A stretch of DNA of 14,247 nt from Pseudomonadota bacterium (GTDB lineage Bacteria > Myxococcota_A > UBA796 > SXON01), in assembly GCA_005776735.1 (NCBI GenBank), contig SXOM01000592.1:1-14247 (forward strand). Direction: 5' to 3'. The notes beneath the pieces were generated by a model. The model made no database searches, was not told where the DNA came from, and worked only from the letters and a program-made list of their open reading frames with translations. Shown piece by piece: positions 4,970 through 12,385 of this stretch. Position 1 is the first letter of the stretch, and each line of letters starts with the position of its first letter. The position numbers and the translations under genes are program-made.

Positions 4970-6484
4970 GTGCGGTCACGGCTGTTGGAGGCGCTCGTCG
5001 CCGGGCTCCTCGGGGCGTTCTTCGTCGCCGGGTGGGTGGCGGCGCTGCGCGTCGGGCCCTACCCGCTCGGCACCTCGGACTTCCAGGACTACTGCACCGC
5101 GGTGGCGGCGTACCGGACCGGCCACTGGCAACACTGGCCGTCGCAACGGTCGTTGTTCGCCGGGTGGTTGCCCGGCGCGCTGGCGGTGGAGTTCGGGGTG
5201 CTGCGCGGCCTGGTCTACGGGTCGTTGTTGAGCACCGTGGGGTGGATCGGCGCCACGTGGTTGTGGACGTGGGCGCTCGCGGGGCGCCGCGCGGCGTGGT
5301 TGGCGGTGGTGTGGGTGGGGGCGTTCGGGCCGCTCGTCCTGCTCACGCGCACGGTCAGCTTCTACCCGGAGGTCGCCCTGGTCCACACGCTCGCGGCAGC
5401 CTGCGTGGCGGGCTCGTTGGCGCGGGCGCACTGGGGGTGGGCGGTCGCGTCGGCGGTGACGGTGGCCTTGGTGCCGCTGGCCGACGTCCGGAGCGTCCTG
5501 GTCCTGTGCGCGTTGGCGCCCGCGGCGTGGCTCGGCGCCGTCGCGACGCGGGCGCCGTGGTGGGCGCGGGGAGGGCTGCTGGGCCTGCACGGCGCCGCGC
5601 TCTGGGCGGCGTGGCGGTGGGGGGCGCTCGCCTACCCGTCGGCGCTGGTGGCCACGTTGCAGTCGACGGTTTTCCGCTACGCGGAGGACGCGGCGCGGCT
5701 CTCCGGGCAGGCGTGGGCCCTCCCGGCGTGGGAGCACAGCCCCGCGTTCGCGTGGTCCAAGACCGAGCTGACCACGCTGCCCGACGCGATCCGGTACCTG
5801 CGTGCGGTGGACGCGTCGCGGCCCGCCGAGCTCGGGCGCCTGGCCCTGATGACCGCCAACGGCCGCGAGATCGCGGCGTGGGCGGGGCCGCTGGGGGTCG
5901 CCGCCACGCTCGCGGTGGGCGCGTTGGCCCGGCGCCCGCGGGCCCTCCTGGCGCTCCTGGCGACCACGCCGGCGTTCCTGATCTTGCTGCGAAGCGCTGC
6001 GCTCACGCTGCCCCACCCGCGGCAACTCGCGCTGGGGAGCGCGTCGTTGCCGGTGCTCTTCGGGGTGGGGAGCGCCGCGGTGTTGTTCCTCGGCGACGCG
6101 CTGCACCGGCGCGCTGCCACGCGGTGGCCGGCCGTCGGGCGGGTGTGGCGGGGGGTGCCGGCGGCGCTGCTGGTCGTCGCGGTGGGCGCGTGGATCCTGA
6201 CCACCGCGGCCCGCGGCGGGCGGGGCTCCGCGCTCGGGACGCGCCTGGTGGTCGAGGGCGAGCCCGCGGAGTCGCTGCAGCGGGCGCGCACCGGCGACCT
6301 GCGCGACGTCCGGGCGACCTGCGCCCGCATCCTGAGCCAGGACGCGGCGCGAGGGCACCCGCTGGTGCTCCCGGTCTTCGCGGAGCCGGCGGTGGCCGAG
6401 CCGCTGCCTTTGCCCCCGCAACCCGAAGCGCCGGTCAGCCCCACGTCTCCGGCGGGGGCTCCTCTTCCGGCGGCACGCCGGTGA
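4970..6484 (+). CDS. Polytopic membrane protein, GT-C glycosyltransferase-like
   Basis: The product is 504 aa from GTG 4970. I chose that start because the first membrane segment (LLEALVAGLLGAFFVAGWVA) follows at once and the frame upstream reads poorly. About 12 hydrophobic segments span residues 1-425. The first outer loop carries an acidic-aromatic stretch, GTSDFQDYCTAVAAY, where GT-C enzymes (GT39/PMT, ArnT types) keep catalytic acidic residues. An RTGHW and a membrane-embedded PGALAVEF follow. Such enzymes move sugars from polyprenyl-phosphate carriers on the outer face of the inner membrane. The soluble tail (about 425-504) ends in a proline-rich segment. The general topology is clear; glycosyltransferase activity is inferred from layout, not from a firm motif. 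The 3' end overlaps the convergent gene by 50 bp. A second protein of similar style lies at 12386. Confidence 0.8.
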   Translation: MRSRLLEALVAGLLGAFFVAGWVAALRVGPYPLGTSDFQDYCTAVAAYRTGHWQHWPSQRSLFAGWLPGALAVEFGVLRGLVYGSLLSTVGWIGATWLWTWALAGRRAAWLAVVWVGAFGPLVLLTRTVSFYPEVALVHTLAAACVAGSLARAHWGWAVASAVTVALVPLADVRSVLVLCALAPAAWLGAVATRAPWWARGGLLGLHGAALWAAWRWGALAYPSALVATLQSTVFRYAEDAARLSGQAWALPAWEHSPAFAWSKTELTTLPDAIRYLRAVDASRPAELGRLALMTANGREIAAWAGPLGVAATLAVGALARRPRALLALLATTPAFLILLRSAALTLPHPRQLALGSASLPVLFGVGSAAVLFLGDALHRRAATRWPAVGRVWRGVPAALLVVAVGAWILTTAARGGRGSALGTRLVVEGEPAESLQRARTGDLRDVRATCARILSQDAARGHPLVLPVFAEPAVAEPLPLPPQPEAPVSPTSPAGAPLPAARR

Positions 6485-7226
6485 GCCAGGACAACGGGCC
6501 GTAGCGGGCCCGCAGCTCGGCCGCGAAGGTGCTGGGCCGCGCACCGTACACCTGGCCGTCCTGCTCATCCTGGGCAGGGTTCACGTCGGGGAAGGCGTTC
6601 CCGTCGGCGCGCACGTAGCGCAGGCCGCGCAGGGTCGGGCTCGCGGCGACCGCGTAGATCGCCGTGGCCGGCAGACCGGCGCCGCCCAGGTCGAGGCTGC
6701 GGAGGGCGCCGAAGTAGGGCGAAGTGGCGAGCGCCTCGACGTGCGCGGCGGTGGGAGGCGGACCTGCGAAGCGCAGGCTGCGGGCGTGGGCCCAGGCCGG
6801 GCTGTCGAAGCACTCGGTGGCGTCGTGCGGGAGCCCGGTCAGGACCACGTCGACGATCGGGGCCGCGGCGGCGAGCTCGACGCCTCGCGCCGCGAACCAG
6901 GCGGCGTCGACGCAGGCCCGCTCGAGGAAGCCGCGCCCGTACCCCCACGCCTCCGCCCAGGCGGGCACCGTGCCCGCGAGCAGGGCGCGGGCGCGCCGGA
7001 AGCGAGCTTCGTGCACCGGCGGCGGCGCCAGGACCCGGCGTGCGGCGCGCTCGATCTCCCGGTCGCGGCGCCCGGCGCTCCGTCGGCGCCCGGCCGTCGC
7101 GAGTTGGTCGCGGACGAAAGCGGCCGTCGCGGGTTCGGGGCTGGCGGCGAGGTCCGCGAACCGTGCGCGCGGCGCATCTTCCCGGGGCGCGGCGACCACC
7201 GCGGCGTAGGCGGACTCGAGGGTCAT
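6435..7226 (-). CDS. TIGR02996 repeat-companion domain protein with LRR-like repeats
   Basis: The product is 263 aa. Residues about 4-46 (ESAYAAVVAAPREDAPRARF through AAFVRDQLAT) match TIGR02996, a short domain found at the start of many myxobacterial and planctomycete proteins that carry leucine-rich-type repeats. The middle has the usual GFLE...FAARGVELAAAAPIVDVVLTG stretch. It is followed by irregular repeats such as LRSLDLGGAGL and LRGLRYVRADGNAF, giving a small LRR-like solenoid, probably for protein binding. There is no signal peptide or membrane segment, so it is likely cytoplasmic. ATG 7224-7226 is preceded by AGGA 12 bases upstream. Its start lies only 26 bp from the divergent GTG at 7253, and its 3' end overlaps the convergent membrane-protein gene. 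Binding partner unknown. Confidence 0.85.
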   Translation of the reverse strand: MTLESAYAAVVAAPREDAPRARFADLAASPEPATAAFVRDQLATAGRRRSAGRRDREIERAARRVLAPPPVHEARFRRARALLAGTVPAWAEAWGYGRGFLERACVDAAWFAARGVELAAAAPIVDVVLTGLPHDATECFDSPAWAHARSLRFAGPPPTAAHVEALATSPYFGALRSLDLGGAGLPATAIYAVAASPTLRGLRYVRADGNAFPDVNPAQDEQDGQVYGARPSTFAAELRARYGPLSWLTGVPPEEEPPPETWG

Positions 7227-7236
7227 GCCGCGCGGT

Positions 7237-7242
7237 TATCCT
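7237..7242 (+). promoter_or_regulatory. Putative -10 between divergent starts
   Basis: TATCCT (TAnnnT) ends 10 bases before GTG 7253 and lies in the only 26 bp separating that start from the ATG of the minus-strand gene. A transcript from it would have a leader of a few bases. No clear -35 is seen; upstream promoter contacts would fall inside the neighbouring gene. Confidence 0.25.
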
Positions 7243-7252
7243 GGACCGGATC

Positions 7253-7933
7253 GTGCTGTCCCGCCTCGGCCCCGCGCCGCTCCCGCTCCTGGTCGCCCTG
7301 GCCGTGGTGGTGCTCGCGTTGGCGGTGGCGGTGGTGCCGATCGGGCGCCCCGCGCGCACGGTACCGTGGGACCAGGCGTTCGCGATGATCCTCGGCGCGG
7401 GCGCGCTCGCCGGCTGGGCCGTCGCGGTGCTCGGCAGCGCCTGGGGCCTCGCGCGGGTCGAGTCGGCGGCGGTGGTGCTGGTGCCGCCGCTCAGCCCAGG
7501 GGCCGCCGACCTGCTGTTCTCCGCGCCGCTGTTGGTGGTGGTGCCGGTGGCGTCGCTCGGCCTCGGCGCGCTGATGCGGGGTGGACGGCCGGGCCTCGGC
7601 GCGGTGCTCGGCGCGGCGTTCACGTTCGGGCTCCTGGCGCTCCGCGAGGCCGATCGCACCACCTACGTCCACGCGGGCCGCGTCGAGGTGCGGCTCGGGT
7701 GGTTGTGGGTGCGCCGCGAGTCGCTCCCGGTCGACGTGGTGCGCGGCGTCGAGGTGCTCCGCGACACGCACCGCGGCGCGGCGTCGTACAACGTGCACCT
7801 GGTGCTCGACGCGCCCGAGCGGTCGCCCCGGCTCGCGACCACCGAGGCGCGCTTCCGCGTCGAGGCCGAGGCGCACGCCGAGGCCGAACGCTGGCGGCGA
7901 GCGCTCGCCGGTCAGGTACGAGGCGCGCCATGA
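7253..7933 (+). CDS. Membrane protein with possible PH-like C-terminal domain, unknown function
   Basis: The product is 226 aa from GTG 7253. That start places the first hydrophobic segment (PLLVALAVVVLALAVAVVPI, residues 11-30) close to the N-terminus; the frame upstream is antisense to the LRR gene and reads as shadow. Further segments lie at about 41-66, 91-108 and 113-131, so 4 in all. The C-terminal 95 residues are beta-rich, from YVHAGRVEVRLGWLWVRRES through VVRGVEVLR and YNVHLVLD to a closing helix AEAERWRRAL. That order recalls bacterial PH-like domains attached to membrane segments. I do not recognise a named family. It is coupled by an ATGA overlap to the next gene, so the two products probably act together. 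Confidence 0.75.
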   Translation: MLSRLGPAPLPLLVALAVVVLALAVAVVPIGRPARTVPWDQAFAMILGAGALAGWAVAVLGSAWGLARVESAAVVLVPPLSPGAADLLFSAPLLVVVPVASLGLGALMRGGRPGLGAVLGAAFTFGLLALREADRTTYVHAGRVEVRLGWLWVRRESLPVDVVRGVEVLRDTHRGAASYNVHLVLDAPERSPRLATTEARFRVEAEAHAEAERWRRALAGQVRGAP

Positions 7934-9408
7934 TCGTCGTGCGCTCGTTGGCCGAGGCCGCCGTGTACTGCCGGCTCACCGGTCACGCGGTGCTCACCAC
8001 GCGCAGCCCGCGCCCCCGCGCGCACATCTGGGAGTGCATGTGGCGCGACGAACCGCGCCAGCTCACGTTCGTCGAGGCCGAGTCCGAGGGCCCGAGCCGC
8101 CTGGTCGACGCCGCGGGCTTCCTCCAGGTCGGCGCAGAGTGCCTGGCGTCGGTGCCGGCGGCCCCGCTGGGCTTCGTCCGTGGCGAGGCGCGTCGGTGTG
8201 TGGCCGACCTGCTGCTGGCCGCGTACGCCTTCGGCGAAGCGCTGCGCTTCGGGCCCGCCGCCGAGGCCGAGGCGGGGCGAGCGAGGGCCGACGCTCGCCG
8301 CAGCGCGTGGGTCCGCGCGATGCCCGAGCTGGCCGAAGCGCGACCGGTGGCCCAGCTGCCGCTCCCGCCCCACGCCTTCTTGCCGCCGCCGCCGCTGCAA
8401 GCGGCGCTTTTGCGCCCGGCGCCGTTCTCCATCGACGAGCTGCCCGAGGACCTCGGGGTGGTCACCCGCGCGCCCGACGGCCGCTTCCTCGCGCGCCACC
8501 CGGCGTACACGCTCGCCTGGCTCACGGTGTCCGCCGCGCGCGAGGTGGTGGCGGTCGAGCCGCTGATCGGCCGTGCCGCCCTCGCCGCGCTGGTCGAGCA
8601 CGGGTTCACGCTGCTCGAGGTGCAGCGCGCGCGCCTCCGCTCGTGCGGGCGCGCCGGCGATCCGCTCGCCGACCTGCTCGAGCTCGGTCTCGGCGAGGGG
8701 CGCCACCGCGCCATCCTCGAGGTGCGCGCCGACGGCGGCCGCGTGCGCTTCTTCGAGATCGAGTCCCGCGATCCGCGCTTCCGCGGAGCGCTGATGGTCG
8801 TGCGCCTGGACGAGTCCGAGCGGGTCCTCGGCTTCCGGGTGGTCGAGGGCCTCGACGGCTACGAGATGATGGGCCTGCTCGACGCCACCGCGCCGCACCT
8901 GCCGGGCCCCGGCGGCGAGCCGCCGATCGCCGAGTCCGCAGCGCGGCTCGACGAGGCCCTCCAGGACATCGGTGCCGCCGTGCGGCCCACGCTCGAAGCG
9001 ATGCTGGACACCGCGCGGGCGCCGGAGCTCGTGGCCTCGTTGGCGCCGCGTCCGGGCGACGCGGCGCGGGCGTTCCTCGGCACACCCGACGAGCTCCAGG
9101 CCATCGACGCTCGGTACGCTGCGCTCTGGTCCCGCGATCCGCCGCGCGTGCGGGCGCCTTCGGCCCAGGTTGCGCTGCGCATCCTGGTCGCCACCGGCGG
9201 CATGCTCGGCGCCGACGCGCCGATGAACAAGCTGTTCCCCCGCTCGTGGGCCGCCGTGGCGGCGCGCCTGCGGCCCGAACGCACGTGGGTCGCGTGGGCG
9301 TACGAGCCGGTCGGCGGCGGGCGGCCCACCGACTACGACGGCCTGGTGTGGCTCGACGATCGCTGGGTGTGGTTCCCGGCGCCGTGGCGGGTGTTGGCGG
9401 CGGGGTGA
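7930..9408 (+). CDS. Hypothetical 492-aa soluble protein
   Basis: I do not recognise this gene. ATG 7930 overlaps the previous stop (ATGA), and the same frame upstream is a shadow of that gene. The product has no signal peptide or membrane segment. Three parts can be seen. An N-terminal region of about 130 residues contains IWECMWRDEPRQLTFVEAES. A proline-rich linker PQLPLPPHAFLPPPPL-like stretch follows near 140-160. A longer C-terminal region has alternating strands and helices (YTLAWLTVSAAREVVAVEPL, RVRFFEIESRDPRF, GFRVVEGLDGYEMMGLLD) and ends in tryptophan-rich YDGLVWLDDRWVWFPAPW. Codon usage is strongly GC3 and uniform, so it is an ordinary resident gene. It shares an operon with the membrane/PH-like protein and may be its cytoplasmic partner. 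Confidence 0.8.
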   Translation: MIVVRSLAEAAVYCRLTGHAVLTTRSPRPRAHIWECMWRDEPRQLTFVEAESEGPSRLVDAAGFLQVGAECLASVPAAPLGFVRGEARRCVADLLLAAYAFGEALRFGPAAEAEAGRARADARRSAWVRAMPELAEARPVAQLPLPPHAFLPPPPLQAALLRPAPFSIDELPEDLGVVTRAPDGRFLARHPAYTLAWLTVSAAREVVAVEPLIGRAALAALVEHGFTLLEVQRARLRSCGRAGDPLADLLELGLGEGRHRAILEVRADGGRVRFFEIESRDPRFRGALMVVRLDESERVLGFRVVEGLDGYEMMGLLDATAPHLPGPGGEPPIAESAARLDEALQDIGAAVRPTLEAMLDTARAPELVASLAPRPGDAARAFLGTPDELQAIDARYAALWSRDPPRVRAPSAQVALRILVATGGMLGADAPMNKLFPRSWAAVAARLRPERTWVAWAYEPVGGGRPTDYDGLVWLDDRWVWFPAPWRVLAAG

Positions 9409-9476
9409 GCGGGGTTGGTTGCCGTCAGCCGGCGACCCCGGTTACGGTCGGTCGGGACTGGCACATTGGCGACCCT

Positions 9477-9482
9477 TACGAT
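9477..9482 (+). promoter_or_regulatory. Putative -10 upstream of the nitrilase-domain gene
   Basis: TACGAT is the same hexamer as the higB -10. It gives a transcript start near 9489 and a leader of about 31 bases to ATG 9520. The best -35 at suitable spacing is only GGGACT (9454-9459, 3 of 6). The segment 9409-9519 uses A/T at third positions far more than the genes around it, which supports a non-coding leader. Confidence 0.35.
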
Positions 9483-9519
9483 CGAACGTCACGTATGCAA
9501 CTTGCTCGGTGTCGGGGCC

Positions 9520-11064
9520 ATGCCCGCGGAGCCCCCGGCGTGGCCGCCCGATGCCTTCGCCGTTTGCGCCTCCCTCCTGCATCGGAGCGGTGCGTACGTC
9601 AATGTGCTCGAACAGTGGCCGCCTTCGACGCCGCCGCGAAGGAGGGGGCGGCGATCGGCCCCTTGGGTGGACGAGATCGTGCAGACGGGACGCTCCTGGA
9701 GGAAGGTCCGCTCGCCGCCTTCCTCCGTCTTGGCCTCCTGGCAAGCCATCTTCGCGGCGCGCTCGGAGGCGGTCGTCCAGATCGGCGTGCTCGCAGCGGT
9801 GTGGCAGGCGTTGGTCGAGGTCGCGGCCGCGGCCGACGAAGCGTGTGAAGGCGCCGGTCGCCCCGCCCCGAAGGGCCGGATGCGCGACGAACTCGCGGAC
9901 GAGCTCGTGCTGCAGTTGCTCACGACGCAGAAGTCGGGCACCACCTTGTGTCGTGGGGTCGACGAGAGCCTCGTGCGCGTGTTGCCGAAGTCCCACACGC
10001 CACAGTGCGGCGCGACACTCCGGTCGCTCACCCATCACCTCGCCCTCATCCACCATTCGGACGTCATCCCATTCTGGCACTCTGTGCCGTCGGCCGTCCC
10101 ACGACACGGTCTGAACCTGCTCCTGATGCCCTTTCCCATGGACGTTCGCCCGTCCAGCTTCTCGCCCGCTCCGGCTCCGCCGGGCAACATGGACGAGACG
10201 AGGTTCGGCCTGTTCGAGTACCGTGCCGGAGGGGGCGGTCCGGCGGCCGGTGAGGCGCAGCGCTGCATCGAGCGCGCGAGGGAGATGGTCGGCCAGGTGG
10301 ACGGCCTGGTGTTTCCCGAGCTGGCGTTGGACGAGCGCGGTCGGTCGGACGTGGAGCACCTCGCGCGGAAGGAGGGCGTGTTCGTGATCGCGGGCGTCGG
10401 CCGGCGCCCGGTCGATGGGACATCCCTGGGTGAGAACCTGGTGTATTTCTACGCCACCACCCCGCAGGCACGGGACGTCGCCGTTGCCTTCGAACAGCAC
10501 AAGCACCACCGATGGCGCCTGGATCGGGGTCAGATCGTCCAGTACGGATTGGGGGGTCGGCTCGACCCTGCCCGCTCATGGTGGGAGGCCACGCGTCTTG
10601 GTCGACGGGAGCTGAAGTTCGTCACCATCCACGACTGGTTCACGCTTTGCACCTTGGTGTGCGAAGACCTTGCCCGGCAGGACCCCGTAGCGCAATTGGT
10701 GAGGTCAGTTGGCCCCAATCTTGTTGTCGCACTGCTGATGGACGGGCCACAGACCGCCGCCCGCTGGTCGGCGCGGTACGCGACGGTGCTGGCGGACGAT
10801 CCCGGGTGCTCGGTGTTGACGTTGACCTGCGCGGGGATGATGGAGTTGGCGCGCCCCGTGGCGGGTGTGGCGCGGAGCCGCGCGGTCGCGTTGTGGAAGG
10901 ACCCCTCCGGCGGCACCACCGAAATCGAACTGCCCGTGGGGTCGCGCGCGGTGCTCTTGTCGCTGGCCCGCGAGCGTGACGAGGAATGGACCTCTGACGG
11001 CCGGCGTCACATCACCGAGGGCGGTCGGCTGGTGCTCGTCGGCGTGCATGCGGTGACTCCGTGA
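9520..11064 (+). CDS. Nitrilase-superfamily (C-N hydrolase) enzyme with unassigned N-terminal domain
   Basis: The product is 514 aa from ATG 9520. Residues about 197-510 form a carbon-nitrogen hydrolase domain with all three catalytic residues: Glu267 in GLVFPELAL, Lys328 in EQHKHHRWRL and Cys381 in TLVCEDLAR. The last resembles the CED of NAD-synthetase glutaminase domains. Such enzymes hydrolyse amides, nitriles or carbamoyl groups. Residues 1 to about 195 are a separate region that I cannot name, with PPDAFAVCASLLHRSGAYVN and RVLPKSHTPQCGATLRSLTH. A TTG at 9415 would add 35 residues, but that stretch has poor codon usage. Defence-associated reverse transcriptases of the UG1 (DRT1) class carry a nitrilase domain; no RT motif is present here. 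Codon usage is less GC3-biased than in the flanking genes. A 72-aa gene follows. Substrate unknown. Confidence 0.88.
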   Translation: MPAEPPAWPPDAFAVCASLLHRSGAYVNVLEQWPPSTPPRRRGRRSAPWVDEIVQTGRSWRKVRSPPSSVLASWQAIFAARSEAVVQIGVLAAVWQALVEVAAAADEACEGAGRPAPKGRMRDELADELVLQLLTTQKSGTTLCRGVDESLVRVLPKSHTPQCGATLRSLTHHLALIHHSDVIPFWHSVPSAVPRHGLNLLLMPFPMDVRPSSFSPAPAPPGNMDETRFGLFEYRAGGGGPAAGEAQRCIERAREMVGQVDGLVFPELALDERGRSDVEHLARKEGVFVIAGVGRRPVDGTSLGENLVYFYATTPQARDVAVAFEQHKHHRWRLDRGQIVQYGLGGRLDPARSWWEATRLGRRELKFVTIHDWFTLCTLVCEDLARQDPVAQLVRSVGPNLVVALLMDGPQTAARWSARYATVLADDPGCSVLTLTCAGMMELARPVAGVARSRAVALWKDPSGGTTEIELPVGSRAVLLSLARERDEEWTSDGRRHITEGGRLVLVGVHAVTP

Positions 11065-11081
11065 TTCCGTCAAGTGTGCCG

Positions 11082-11111
11082 CTTCCGCACCGAACCGGGT
11101 GGCGGCGGAAG
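11082..11111. other. Inverted repeat between nitrilase gene and small ORF
   Basis: CTTCCGC (11082-11088) and GCGGAAG (11105-11111) form 7-bp arms around a 16-base loop, 18 bases after the nitrilase stop and 50 bases before the next ATG. It may be a terminator, a processing site or an operator for the small gene. A -10-like TACATT follows at 11123-11128, without a clear -35. Confidence 0.35.
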
Positions 11112-11160
11112 TGTCCCGTCGCTACATTCGAGGCCTGCTGATGCTGACGAGGACGATCTC

Positions 11161-11379
11161 ATGCCGGTACTGACGCTGTCCGATGGCTCGGTGCTGTCGT
11201 TCGTCGCGCGCGCCCGATCTCGCCTCGCGCCCCAGCGGCAAGACGAGCTGCTCCAGATGCTCGACGCGCCCGAAGCCCGCCAGGTCGCGCTCGTCCTGCT
11301 GAAGCGGGAAGATGCCGGCGTGGCAGCCGACGCGCGCGAGGCCGCACGTCAGCTCGAAATCTGGGCGGACTCGTTTTGA
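11161..11379 (+). CDS. 72-aa hypothetical protein downstream of the nitrilase gene
   Basis: The product is 72 aa, starts at ATG 11161 and has a good Shine-Dalgarno, GAGGA (11149-11153), 7 bases away. It begins MPVLTLSDGSVLSF, a short strand pair, and continues as mostly helix (QRQDELLQMLDAPEARQVAL, then DAREAARQLEIWADSF). It is acidic toward the end, with no membrane segment or cysteines. I do not recognise a family. It is separated from the nitrilase gene by 96 bases and may be co-transcribed or use its own TACATT -10 at 11123. The size and helical content would suit a small partner or antitoxin-like protein, but nothing in the sequence proves that. A hairpin follows 9 bases after its stop. 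Confidence 0.72.
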   Translation: MPVLTLSDGSVLSFVARARSRLAPQRQDELLQMLDAPEARQVALVLLKREDAGVAADAREAARQLEIWADSF

Positions 11380-11388
11380 GCTGACGGT

Positions 11389-11406
11389 GCCGCCGCGCCG
11401 GGCGGC
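11389..11406 (+). terminator. Hairpin after the 72-aa gene
   Basis: GCCGCC (11389-11394), loop GCGCCG and GGCGGC (11401-11406) form a 6-bp all-GC stem 9 bases after the stop. It is followed by GTTGGGG rather than a T tract. The position is right for a terminator. Confidence 0.45.
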
Positions 11407-11437
11407 GTTGGGGCGGCTCTCTGCCGCCACGCTTGTC

Positions 11438-11467
11438 GGTGCCGGCACCCGTCGTAGCGGGACGACG
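11438..11467. terminator. Paired palindromes between convergent genes
   Basis: The perfect 12-base palindrome GGTGCCGGCACC (11438-11449) is followed at once by CGTCGT-AGCGGG-ACGACG (11450-11467), a perfect 6-bp stem. On the minus strand the second hairpin begins 8 bases after the dehydrogenase stop (11476). As the flanking genes converge here, it may terminate transcription from one or both sides. There is no T tract. Confidence 0.45.
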
Positions 11468-11475
11468 CGGCGGCC

Positions 11476-12321
11476 CTACCTCCCGTTGCGTGCGCTCCAC
11501 CCCGGATCGACCAGCTCGATCGACATCGGCAGCGGCTCGTGGTCCGGGTCGCATCGGTAGCCGGCGAAGTCGTTGATGCCCGCTTCGGCGAGCACCTCTT
11601 CGTCGAGCCACGCGCGGAACCGCAGGTGGCGCGGGTCCTGGGCCAGAAGCGCCACGGTGGCGTCGGCGAGGATGGCCGGCGTACGCCACTCCTTGGCCTC
11701 GCCCATGCCCAGGTTCTCGGTCGCGGCGGTGCGGATGCCGGTGACCGGCCACAGTGCCGAGGCGCTGATGCCGTGTGAGGACTCTTCGGCGTCGATCGCC
11801 TGTGCGAGCGCGGTCATGCCCCACTTCGACACGAGGTAGGGCGCCTTCCCGGGGAGCGCGTGCGCGACCATCGGCGGCGACATCATCAGGATGTGGCCGC
11901 CGCCGCGCGCGCGGAGCTGGGGGATGGCCGCGCGGCTCAGGGCGAAGCTCGCCCGCATGTTCACGCCGAAGACGAGGTCGAAGCGCTTGACCGTCCAGTC
12001 GGCGACGGGCGCCCAGTGGATCGCCCCGGCGTGGTTGATGAGCACGTCGAGCCCGCCGAACCGGCGCACCGCCTCGGTGACGACCGCGTCGCACGCCTGC
12101 GAGTCGCGCGCGTCGAACGCGACGACGTGCGCTTGTCCGCCGGCGGCTTCGACGGCGCGCGCGGTGTCGACCAGGGTGCCGGGGAGGCGCGGGTCGGGCT
12201 CGACGGTCTTGGCGGCGAGCACCAGCTTGCACCCGTGCTTGGCCAATGCCACGGCGCAGGCGGCGCCGACTCCGCGGCTGGCGCCGGTCACGAGTACGAC
12301 CTTTCCGGACAACGACCACAT
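11476..12321 (-). CDS. HSDL2-like short-chain dehydrogenase/reductase
   Basis: The product is 281 aa, a classical-size SDR. The Rossmann nucleotide motif is TGASRGVG (12-19). NHAG (96-99) replaces the usual NNAG, Asn121 is conserved, and the catalytic set is Ser148, Tyr162 and Lys166 (YLVSK). AAKTVEPDPRLPGT, MMSPP and WPVTGIRTAAT are signatures of the HSDL2 subgroup (hydroxysteroid-dehydrogenase-like 2 and bacterial relatives), whose substrates are poorly known and thought to be lipids. There is no SCP2 domain at the C-terminus, unlike animal HSDL2. AAKT after the second strand suggests NADP(H) preference, which is inference. ATG 12319-12321 has GAGGTG 3 bases upstream. The gene is transcribed away from the membrane protein at 12386, with 64 bp between the start codons. 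Confidence 0.93.
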   Translation of the reverse strand: MWSLSGKVVLVTGASRGVGAACAVALAKHGCKLVLAAKTVEPDPRLPGTLVDTARAVEAAGGQAHVVAFDARDSQACDAVVTEAVRRFGGLDVLINHAGAIHWAPVADWTVKRFDLVFGVNMRASFALSRAAIPQLRARGGGHILMMSPPMVAHALPGKAPYLVSKWGMTALAQAIDAEESSHGISASALWPVTGIRTAATENLGMGEAKEWRTPAILADATVALLAQDPRHLRFRAWLDEEVLAEAGINDFAGYRCDPDHEPLPMSIELVDPGWSARNGR

Positions 12322-12369
12322 GCGCACCTCGAGGTCGGCGAGCGTATTCCGAATGCGCGCGGCGGCGCG

Positions 12370-12378
12370 TGCTACCTT
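12370..12378 (+). promoter_or_regulatory. Putative extended -10 giving a leaderless transcript
   Basis: TGC-TACCTT (hexamer 12373-12378) fits TGnTAnnnT and ends 7 bases before the GTG at 12386, so transcription would start at or next to the start codon. No Shine-Dalgarno is seen for that start. No good -35 is visible; an extended -10 can act without one. Confidence 0.4.
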
Positions 12379-12385
12379 CGCGGCG

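Noticed and set aside
4976..6568. A 530-codon minus-strand frame opposite the membrane protein
   Set aside because: Arg/Pro/Gly-rich shadow of the plus-strand hydrophobic gene, with no domain.
7225..7929. Upstream extension of the frame of the 492-aa protein
   Set aside because: This part is an out-of-frame shadow of the 7253-7933 gene; the ATGA overlap at 7930 gives a better start.
9459..9464. TGGCAC resembling the -24 half of a sigma54 promoter
   Set aside because: The required GC at -12 with the correct spacing is absent.
9415..9519. TTG start adding 35 residues to the nitrilase-domain protein
   Set aside because: About a third of the codons here end in A or T, unlike the frame after 9520, and promoter-like words occur inside it. 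It cannot be excluded without homologues.
9520..10110. Reverse transcriptase domain expected by analogy with UG1/DRT1 RT-nitrilase fusions
   Set aside because: No YxDD-type motif or other RT landmark is visible in the N-terminal region; it is left as an unassigned domain.
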